This document shows positions 1-5,170 of a stretch of 6,240 nucleotides of DNA, piece by piece. Numbering within the stretch: the first letter of the stretch is position 1; every line of letters begins with the position of its first letter. The translations under genes and the position numbers were made by a program. Under the pieces are notes generated by a model, which saw only the letters and a list, made by a program, of their open reading frames with translations, had not been told where the DNA came from and did no database searches. This stretch comes from DASUFE01 sp036274675 (GTDB lineage Bacteria > Pseudomonadota > Gammaproteobacteria > HTCC5015), in assembly GCA_036274675.1 (NCBI GenBank), contig DASUFE010000019.1, positions 1 to 6,240 of the forward strand, given 5' to 3'.

Positions 1-927
1 GGCTTTCATTTCGCGCAGCGCCTCGAAGGCGCCGTAATCCAGATAACGCCGGTAAACGAAAGGTTGCAGCAGTTGCATCAGCCGCTGCGACTGGCTCTCG
101 ATGCCGCATACGGGCCGGGCCTTGATCAGCGCATAACGTTCCCAGTCGCGGCCCTGGTTCTGGTAATAGGTTTCCATGAAATCGAAGGACACGACCAGCG
201 CGCCGCTGTCACCGAAAGGCCGCAGGCGCGTATCGACGCGGAACACAAAGCCGTCGGCGGTGATTTCATGCAGATACTTCACGACGAGCCGGGCCTGGCG
301 CGTGAAAAACTCCTCCGCCTCGATGACGTGCTGTCCCGGGTTCCCGCGCGTGCGGCCATGCTCGGCGAAGGCGAAGACCACGTCGATGTCCGAAGAAAAA
401 TTCAATTCGCCGCCGCCAAGTTTGCCGAGCGCAAGCACGCATAGCGCGAGCGGCGAATCATCCTCGGTAAGGGGCTCGCCGTGGCGCTCGACGAGCAGGC
501 GCCGCGAATAATCACTGGCCGCGCGCAAGCAGAAGTCCGCAAGCGCGGACAGTGCGCCCAGTGTTTCCTCGAGTCCCGCGAAACCCGCAAGATCGCGCAG
601 GGCGATACGGATCATTTCATCGCGCCGCAACAGCCGCAACGCATGCATGAACTCCGGCTCGGCCGGGAATTCTGCGGCCTCAGGCAGGCATAATCGCCCG
701 GCTTCGAACGGAGCCGACAACGCGTCGTCCCGCAGCAGTCGCGCGGGCAGACCCGGATCGGCGGCGATAGCCGCACTTATAAAGTCGCTGCAGTAGCAGG
801 CATGCCGCAACAAGGGATCGGCGGCATACGCCGCGGCATCGGGATACTCCCGCAAACGCTCGAGCGCCCCGTCGGCCTGAGCCGCCAGCGCTGCTTCCTT
901 GGGTAAATCAGGAGTTTGGAATTTCAT
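1..927 (-). CDS. glnE: Glutamine synthetase adenylyltransferase (GlnE), N-terminal part, cut by left edge
   Basis: Reading the minus strand from the ATG at 927 gives 309 open codons that reach base 1 without a stop, so the 3' part of the gene lies outside the window. GlnE is a cytoplasmic bifunctional enzyme that adds AMP to, and removes it from, glutamine synthetase in response to PII and glutamine. The visible part is the N-terminal nucleotidyltransferase domain, which performs deadenylylation in the family. The signature ALGKLGGGELNFSSDID lies at about residues 166-182, with the two metal-binding aspartates D180 and D182. It is followed by RVDTRLRPFGDSGALVVSF (residues 230-248) and QGRDWERYALIKARPV (258-273), both classic GlnE blocks. 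An in-frame TGA lies nine codons upstream (952-954), and the ATG at 927 is the first start after it. The Shine-Dalgarno sequence is weak. The distance from start to the SDxD motif is close to that of E. coli GlnE, which supports this start. Confidence 0.95.
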   Translation of the reverse strand, partial: MKFQTPDLPKEAALAAQADGALERLREYPDAAAYAADPLLRHACYCSDFISAAIAADPGLPARLLRDDALSAPFEAGRLCLPEAAEFPAEPEFMHALRLLRRDEMIRIALRDLAGFAGLEETLGALSALADFCLRAASDYSRRLLVERHGEPLTEDDSPLALCVLALGKLGGGELNFSSDIDVVFAFAEHGRTRGNPGQHVIEAEEFFTRQARLVVKYLHEITADGFVFRVDTRLRPFGDSGALVVSFDFMETYYQNQGRDWERYALIKARPVCGIESQSQRLMQLLQPFVYRRYLDYGAFEALREMKA

Positions 928-1439
928 TTTGAATGTGGGCTCTGGAGAATCTCAACAAGAATATACACATCATTTAGATACACCGGAAGGCATCATATCT
1001 CTTGCATCTTTCAGATCAGCCAATCAATCCCATCGCCGAGCCATGGCGGCGTAAAAGTGACTCCGATTCAGAAACGCACACTCAATACTGGCCGTGATTG
1101 CGATCAGATTCGGCTTAACAAATACAAGCAATAGCATCGGTTAATTCTGCTGTTGCTTGCCGTTCTCTGTCTCGAAGCCACCGGTACATTGCACGCGCCA
1201 CGATTCATCCAGCGGCCTAAACACTGTCACGCCTGGAAGCGCGTTTCTCCCCCCCTTTCTTTTTGCAAGAAAAAAGAAAAGGGGTCGCCACAGCCGCGAA
1301 GCGGCGGGCGAAACCTCTTCAAAGAAAATGATGAGGCGCGCGTGCGACAAACTAAACTCCTCTTATAAGCAGAATTCCAAGTAGCATCCCAAAGCAATCT
1401 CCTTAATAATGATGTCTCCGTACCTCGTAGAGAACAAAC
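928..1439. other. Non-coding gap between divergent glnE and gloA
   Basis: This 512-base stretch separates the glnE start (minus strand) from the gloA start (plus strand), so it should carry the promoters of both. I found no convincing protein gene. The short open frames start with TTG, overlap each other in several frames and lack a recognisable family. The glnE-proximal part (about 945-1020) is AT-rich, with a TATATT-like box on the minus strand but no good -35 partner. Upstream of gloA, AATAAT at 1405-1410 resembles a -10 box, again without a clear -35. A short dyad around GCCATGGC is present at 1034-1051. The strongest structure is the palindrome at 1252-1284, listed separately. Confidence 0.6.
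1252..1305. repeat. Pyrimidine/purine palindrome plus GC hairpin, possible dispersed repeat
   Basis: The arm at 1252-1264 (CCCC, TTT, C, TTTTT) pairs with 1271-1284 (AAAAA, G, AAAA, GGGG). This gives 13 base pairs with one bulged A at 1277 and a loop at about 1265-1270. Eight bases further on, a perfect 5-base-pair hairpin follows: GCCGC at 1293-1297, GAA loop, GCGGC at 1301-1305. Neither strand has a U-tract after the stem, and the site sits between divergent genes, so a simple terminator is a poor explanation. Two adjacent hairpins in an intergenic gap suggest a REP-like or other dispersed repeat. That is inference, because only one copy is visible here. Confidence 0.5.
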
Positions 1440-1859
1440 ATGAAATACCTCCACACCATGGTCCGCGTCACTGATCTGGATGAGTCGCTGGATTTCTATT
1501 GCAACAAGCTGGGGCTGAAGAAAGTCCGCGAGAACGTTAACGAGAAGGGCCGCTTTACGCTGGTGTTCCTGGCGGCGCCCGGCGATGAGAACGCGCAGAT
1601 CGAGCTGACCTACAATTGGGATCCTGAGCAATACACGGGTGGACGCAATTTCGGGCACCTGGCCTACGAGGTTGATGATATCTACCGGCTATGCCAGAAA
1701 CTCCAGGATGCCGGCGTTACTATCAACCGGCCTCCGCGCGACGGCCGCATGGCGTTCATCCGCTCGCCCGACAACATCTCGATAGAACTGCTGCAGAAAG
1801 GAGAAGCCTTGCCTCTGCAAGAACCCTGGCTGAGCATGCCGAACACGGGCACATGGTAA
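1440..1859 (+). CDS. gloA: Lactoylglutathione lyase (glyoxalase I), nickel-type
   Basis: This 139-residue cytoplasmic enzyme belongs to the vicinal oxygen chelate (glyoxalase/bleomycin resistance) family. It isomerises the hemithioacetal of methylglyoxal and glutathione to S-lactoylglutathione, the first step of methylglyoxal detoxification. The start LHTMVRVTDLDESLDFY and the block IELTYNW at 54-60 match E. coli GlxI closely. All four metal ligands can be placed: H5, E55, H73 and E116 (E. coli H5, E56, H74, E122). R9 and N59 correspond to glutathione-contacting positions. The segment between H73 and E116 is about five residues shorter than in E. coli, missing a loop before the last strand, and the tail ending PWLSMPNTGTW is longer. 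The short overall length favours the nickel/cobalt-activated class. A weak AGAGA lies upstream of the ATG. The AbgT-family gene follows on the same strand and may be co-transcribed. Confidence 0.93.
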   Translation: MKYLHTMVRVTDLDESLDFYCNKLGLKKVRENVNEKGRFTLVFLAAPGDENAQIELTYNWDPEQYTGGRNFGHLAYEVDDIYRLCQKLQDAGVTINRPPRDGRMAFIRSPDNISIELLQKGEALPLQEPWLSMPNTGTW

Positions 1860-1885
1860 ACATCCAGGACGCGGCCATGTCCGCG
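1851..1885 (+). promoter_or_regulatory. Hairpin with loop complementary to gloA 3' end (possible pseudoknot)
   Basis: CGCGG at 1870-1874 and CCGCG at 1881-1885 form a perfect 5-base-pair stem. The 6-base loop CCATGT (1875-1880) is exactly complementary to ACATGG at 1851-1856, which covers the last two sense codons of gloA. The RNA could therefore form either the hairpin, the longer-range helix, or both as a pseudoknot. No U-tract follows, so it is not a standard terminator. It lies between two same-strand genes and ends 26 bases before the ribosome binding site of the next gene. A role in RNA stability or translation is inference only. Confidence 0.3.
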
Positions 1886-1911
1886 ACACCTTGAAAAAAC
1901 TTAATGCAATC

Positions 1912-1920
1912 GGAGCAGGG
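1912..1920 (+). promoter_or_regulatory. Ribosome binding site deciding the transporter start
   Basis: GGAG at 1912-1915 and AGGG at 1917-1920 form a purine-rich Shine-Dalgarno region. AGGG ends six bases before the ATG at 1927. The alternative upstream TTG at 1891 has no such site, so the ATG is preferred. Confidence 0.65.
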
Positions 1921-1926
1921 CTTAAC

Positions 1927-3414
1927 ATGAAACGATTTATGGAAAATTGGCTCGGCTCGATCGAGCGCCTTGGCAACCGGCTACCGGACCCGGTCAGCCT
2001 GTTCCTGATACTGATCGCGCTCACCATGCTGGGCTCCGCCCTGGCGGCCGCATTGCATGTCTCGGCCGTACATCCGGGTACAGGCGAAGCGATCAACGCC
2101 GTCAATCTTCTCTCCGCAGCGCAGTTGCAGAAGCTGTTACTCGAAATGCCTCAGACCTTTACCGGGTTTGCTCCTTTCGGCATGGTATTGACGGTCATGC
2201 TCGGCATCGGCATTGCCGACAGGAGCGGATTAATCGGCGCCGTACTGCGCGCCTTCGTCACGCGGATGCCGCCTTCGTTATTAAGCGGGACACTGGTATT
2301 CGCCGGGATCCTGTCGCATGTCGCCGCCGACGCGGGATATGTCGTGCTGATTCCACTCGGAGCGCTGCTGTTTCACAGCGCGGGCCGGCATCCGCTGGCG
2401 GGTTTATGCGCGGCCTTTGCCGGGGTGTCCGCCGGCTTCGCCGCCAACCTGCTGTTGACCGCGCTCGATCCCGTGCTGGCCGGACTGACACAGGCCGCGG
2501 CGCGGCTGTTGCAACCGGATTACAGCGTCGCGGTCACCGCGAACTATTATCTGACCGCGGCCCTGGCGCCGGCATTTATCCTGCTCGGCGTCCTGATTAC
2601 CGAAAAATTGATCGAGCCCTATCTGGGACCTTATGAAGGCTCGCAACAGGAAGCTTCGCCGGATCAAGGCATCGGTCCCGTGGAAAGCAAGGGACTATGG
2701 CTGGCCGCCGGCATATTACTGATCTGGGTGATCGTGGTACTGGTCTGGACCGTTCCGGAACACGGCTTGCTGCGCTCGGCAAGCGGCACCCTGGAGCCTT
2801 TCTATAAAAGCATGGTTGCTTTGATGATGATCGGCTTCCTGCTGCCGGGCATCGCCTACGGCCTTGCGACAAAAAAGATCCGCAATGACAAGGACGCGGT
2901 GGCGCTGGCCGCCGAATCGATGTCTGACATGGGGCACTATATAGTGCTCGCCTTCATGGCCGCGCATCTGATCGTGCTGTTCCAGTGGTCGAACCTCGGC
3001 ATTATCATCGCGATCAAGGGAGCTGCCCTGCTGCAGCAACTGGGTCTGCAAGGCCTCATTCTGATTCTGGCATTCATGCTGATCACCGGACTGCTGGACC
3101 TCTTCATCGGCAGCGCCTCGGCGAAATGGGCGCTGATGGCTCCGGTCTTCGTACCGATGCTGATGCTGCTCGGCTACCCTCCGGAACTCACCCAGGCCGC
3201 CTACCGCATCCCGGATTCCGTCACCAACGTACTGACGCCGCTGATGCCCTACTTCCCGCTGGTGCTGATCTTCGGCCGCAAGTACGTGCCCTCCTTCGGC
3301 GTCGGCTCGCTGATCACTCTGATGCTGCCTTACTCTATCAGTTTCGGCGTCGCATCCACGCTGACGCTGGTCGCATGGATGATGTTCGGCTGGCCGATCG
3401 GACCCGGCAATTAG
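1927..3414 (+). CDS. abgT: AbgT-family inner-membrane transporter (AbgT/MtrF/YdaH type)
   Basis: This 495-residue polytopic membrane protein belongs to the AbgT family. Members either import p-aminobenzoyl-glutamate (E. coli AbgT) or export sulfonamide-type antimetabolites (MtrF, YdaH). The characteristic blocks are present: NRLPDPVSLFLILI (17-30), SHVAADAGYVVLIPLGALLF (130-149), GRHPLAGL followed by AGFAANLL (153-176), and GSASAKWALMAPVFVPM (395-411) leading into LTQAAYRIPDSVTNVLTPLM (421-440). D181, W401, P419 and R427 fall one residue from the positions I recall as functionally important in YdaH (D180, W400, P418, R426). This agreement also supports the ATG start at 1927. An in-frame TTG at 1891 would add 12 residues but has no ribosome binding site. 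The hydrophobic segments span nearly the whole length, which matches the family's usual size (about 490-520), so the gene looks intact. It follows gloA by 67 bases and is probably co-transcribed. The sequence alone does not settle substrate or direction, so the gene symbol is family-level. Confidence 0.93.
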   Translation: MKRFMENWLGSIERLGNRLPDPVSLFLILIALTMLGSALAAALHVSAVHPGTGEAINAVNLLSAAQLQKLLLEMPQTFTGFAPFGMVLTVMLGIGIADRSGLIGAVLRAFVTRMPPSLLSGTLVFAGILSHVAADAGYVVLIPLGALLFHSAGRHPLAGLCAAFAGVSAGFAANLLLTALDPVLAGLTQAAARLLQPDYSVAVTANYYLTAALAPAFILLGVLITEKLIEPYLGPYEGSQQEASPDQGIGPVESKGLWLAAGILLIWVIVVLVWTVPEHGLLRSASGTLEPFYKSMVALMMIGFLLPGIAYGLATKKIRNDKDAVALAAESMSDMGHYIVLAFMAAHLIVLFQWSNLGIIIAIKGAALLQQLGLQGLILILAFMLITGLLDLFIGSASAKWALMAPVFVPMLMLLGYPPELTQAAYRIPDSVTNVLTPLMPYFPLVLIFGRKYVPSFGVGSLITLMLPYSISFGVASTLTLVAWMMFGWPIGPGN

Positions 3415-3421
3415 CGATAAG

Positions 3422-3459
3422 CAATTAACAGGGCTTGATGCTCAACGAAGGGTTAATTG
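3422..3459. repeat. 8-base inverted repeat downstream of the transporter gene
   Basis: CAATTAAC at 3422-3429 and GTTAATTG at 3452-3459 are perfect inverted copies separated by 22 bases, starting 7 bases after the transporter stop codon. As RNA this would be an AT-rich 8-base-pair stem with a large loop. No U-tract follows, so it is not a standard terminator. It could be a protein-binding dyad, a 3' end stabilising stem or chance. The rest of the gap to 3667 shows only short dyads, such as GACAA-CA-TTGTC at 3596-3607 and GGGAA-GT-TTCCC at 3558-3569. Confidence 0.4.
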
Positions 3460-3667
3460 ATCGGATTACTTGCCGTAAGCCGCCAAAGCGGGAAATAAAC
3501 AAGACGTATCGCGGAGGCGGCGCCGGTTGCAAACATCCTGTCACAGCGCCGCGGGAGGGGAAGTTTCCCTGCGAATGATTTTTATAGATGCGCGTGACAA
3601 CATTGTCTGTACGGTCGGTTACCTGTCAAAACCATTCCGAAGATCGCGGGTTGCGGGAGCCGTTTCT

Positions 3668-5056
3668 TCAGAGCGGGAGACACCCGGCTTTTTCGCAGAA
3701 CTTTCGCAAGTTCCTTAGATTACTCTTGATCTCAATTACTTTCGGCTCATCTTCAGGATAGTGCTTGCGATACGCAAGCAGCGCCTGCTCGTAATAGGTT
3801 ATCGCATTTTTATAATCACCCAATTTGGACTGCAGCCATCCCAGTTGGTTTTGGTACCGCGCCACGTCAAGATGTCCGGCGCCCCGGATTTTCAAGGCGG
3901 AATTCAAGGCGAGTTTGTAATACATCGCGGATTTTCCATAGTCGGCCAGCTCCCCCCAGGCGTCACCGAGCCGCTCATAATCATCGAGAATCGCGGGGGC
4001 ATCCTTGCCGTAATGCTTCAGGTTTAAAGCCAGCGCCTGCTCAAAATGCGGAATCGCTTTCCCGTATTCCTTCATGTAACTGAGCGCGCGTCCGACATTA
4101 GAGCGGTCGACAGCCACTTCGGGTCGGCTCTCACCGTAGGCTTGTAAATCGATCAGCAAGGCCCTTTCATAGTATTCATACATTTCCCTGTAGTCCTCCA
4201 GGTATGCGGCGACAGCGCCGAGGTTCCTGAGGTCTGCAGCCACAACGGGATCATGCTCACCATATCGCCTCATACGATTCGCCAGCGCCGCCTCATAGTG
4301 CGTCATGGAGTTTTTATAATCACCCATGTTGAACGCCAACCATCCGGTATACACCTCAAGATCCGGATTATGCGGCATGAATTGCGCCGCCCTTGAGTAA
4401 TGCTTATAGGCGCCCGCGAAGTCCGCCGCCTGCTCGGCCAGATACCCGCGCGCCCACGAAACCCAGCCGGCTGCTTTCACATTCAGATGGGCGGTATTTT
4501 CAATCGCCTCCAAAAAAATATCCGCTTCCATCAGGTCTCCCTCAGCCATCGCCCGCATGGCCTTCTTCAATAAATCCGAAGGCGCCAGCCTGGACCGCAG
4601 CATTGCCCTGAGATTCCTCTCATAGGCAACAAGCGCGGCGGCATGCTCAGCGTACGCCTTGCCTGGATCGGCCAGCTTTTCATCGAAGTATGATTTCTGC
4701 CATCCCAGGATTTTTCGCTGATCCGCAGTAGCATATTTCATCTTGTCCGCGATTATCCGGCTTCTGTGCGCCAGCTCCGCCGCATATTGCTCAGGCGTCA
4801 GGGTAAATTCGAACACGGGCGGCTCTTTAAAAAAAACGTCTGTCTCGTAATACAGGAACGCGATAACCGAAACCGAAGCGCACAGGAGCGCCAGGGTCCG
4901 GCACCATCTCAACAGGAGATATAACCGGGCTTTAGCGAGCGCCGCCAGAACCGGTGACTCAAGCCAACCCCTGAAGTTTGCGTATACAAACACGCTCGCG
5001 ACGCATAGCAGCCATGCGAGAAAGGCCAATACGGTCCAGGTATTTATAAACACCAT
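3668..5056 (-). CDS. Membrane-anchored TPR protein with kinesin-light-chain-type repeats
   Basis: This 462-residue protein of unknown function has two hydrophobic helices near the N-terminus (about 5-26 and 52-70), a charged helical linker (about 85-160) and a TPR solenoid filling the rest. The helix-B anchors ADF, GDY, EDY, KEY, ADY and GDY start at residues 211, 245, 287, 329, 371 and 413. The first interval is 34 residues, a classic TPR. The next four are exactly 42 residues each, as in kinesin-light-chain repeats (TPR_12/TPR_10). The loop between the two membrane helices holds five arginine or lysine residues and one acidic residue. By the positive-inside rule it is cytoplasmic, which places the TPR domain in the periplasm (inference). 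The solenoid is probably a protein-binding scaffold. The ATG at 5056 lies only two bases after AAGGA, and the GTG at codon 2 would have a more usual spacing. It lies 112 bases downstream of a spermidine-synthase-like gene on the same strand, a likely operon partner. Confidence 0.85.
   Translation of the reverse strand: MVFINTWTVLAFLAWLLCVASVFVYANFRGWLESPVLAALAKARLYLLLRWCRTLALLCASVSVIAFLYYETDVFFKEPPVFEFTLTPEQYAAELAHRSRIIADKMKYATADQRKILGWQKSYFDEKLADPGKAYAEHAAALVAYERNLRAMLRSRLAPSDLLKKAMRAMAEGDLMEADIFLEAIENTAHLNVKAAGWVSWARGYLAEQAADFAGAYKHYSRAAQFMPHNPDLEVYTGWLAFNMGDYKNSMTHYEAALANRMRRYGEHDPVVAADLRNLGAVAAYLEDYREMYEYYERALLIDLQAYGESRPEVAVDRSNVGRALSYMKEYGKAIPHFEQALALNLKHYGKDAPAILDDYERLGDAWGELADYGKSAMYYKLALNSALKIRGAGHLDVARYQNQLGWLQSKLGDYKNAITYYEQALLAYRKHYPEDEPKVIEIKSNLRNLRKFCEKAGCLPL
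3674..3693 (+). terminator. Possible plus-strand terminator for the gloA-transporter unit
   Basis: CGGG (3674-3677), loop AGACA and CCCG (3683-3686) form a short stem, followed by GC and then five T residues (3689-3693). A second arm, AGCCG at 3658-3662, could instead pair with CGGCT at 3685-3689. The structure lies about 260 bases past the transporter stop and inside the last codons of the converging TPR gene. The stem is only four to five base pairs, so the call is weak. Confidence 0.3.
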
Positions 5057-5058
5057 AA

Positions 5059-5063
5059 TCCTT
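5059..5063 (-). promoter_or_regulatory. Ribosome binding site of the TPR gene
   Basis: AAGGA on the minus strand ends two bases before the ATG at 5056 and five bases before the GTG at codon 2. The close spacing leaves open that translation starts at the GTG, which would change the protein by a single residue. Confidence 0.5.
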
Positions 5064-5150
5064 CATCCACGCCCGCGAACGCATGGGATATAAACCGCGG
5101 GGAGCTTTTTTAAGTTTTGAGTTCTTCAGCCCGTCCTTTTTCGAAACCCG

Positions 5151-5170
5151 GAATCCCGGAATGCGGATTC
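5151..5170 (-). repeat. Small inverted repeat at the stop codon of the spermidine-synthase-like gene
   Basis: On the minus strand, GAATCC (5170-5165) and GGATTC (5156-5151) are perfect inverted copies around an 8-base loop, starting inside the TGA stop. An 8-base tandem duplication (CCCGGAAT twice on the plus strand, 5147-5162) overlaps it. Only a short T-run follows on the minus strand, so termination here would be inefficient at best. Read-through into the TPR gene remains likely. Confidence 0.3.

Noticed and set aside
64..693. Several plus-strand open frames of 70-126 codons across the first 700 bases
   Set aside because: They are antisense shadows of glnE, whose minus-strand translation matches conserved GlnE blocks throughout.
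1070..1115. Possible sigma-54 promoter (TGGCCGTGATTGCG)
   Set aside because: The spacing between the GG and GC elements is two bases too short for a sigma-54 site.
1141..1350. Minus-strand frame of 69 codons ending in the glnE-gloA gap
   Set aside because: It starts with TTG, has no recognisable family and its middle is just the palindrome read as protein. Other frames are open over the same stretch.
1363..1410. TATAAG and AATAAT boxes upstream of gloA as a promoter
   Set aside because: No -35 hexamer with acceptable match lies 16-18 bases upstream of either, so I did not list a promoter.
1227..1658. Minus-strand frame of 143 codons
   Set aside because: Half of it is antisense to gloA and the rest crosses the palindromic element. 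There is no domain resemblance.
1947..2636. Plus-strand 229-codon frame rich in arginine
   Set aside because: It is a frame-shifted shadow of the AbgT-family gene, with the arginine-rich composition typical of out-of-frame GC-rich DNA.
3556..3583. GGGAA-GT-TTCCC dyad followed by TTTTT as a terminator
   Set aside because: The T-run begins about nine bases after the stem and the loop would be too small, so it does not fit an intrinsic terminator.
3527..3718. Plus-strand 63-codon frame between the converging genes
   Set aside because: It has a TTG start without a ribosome binding site, no family resemblance, and overlaps the end of the TPR gene.
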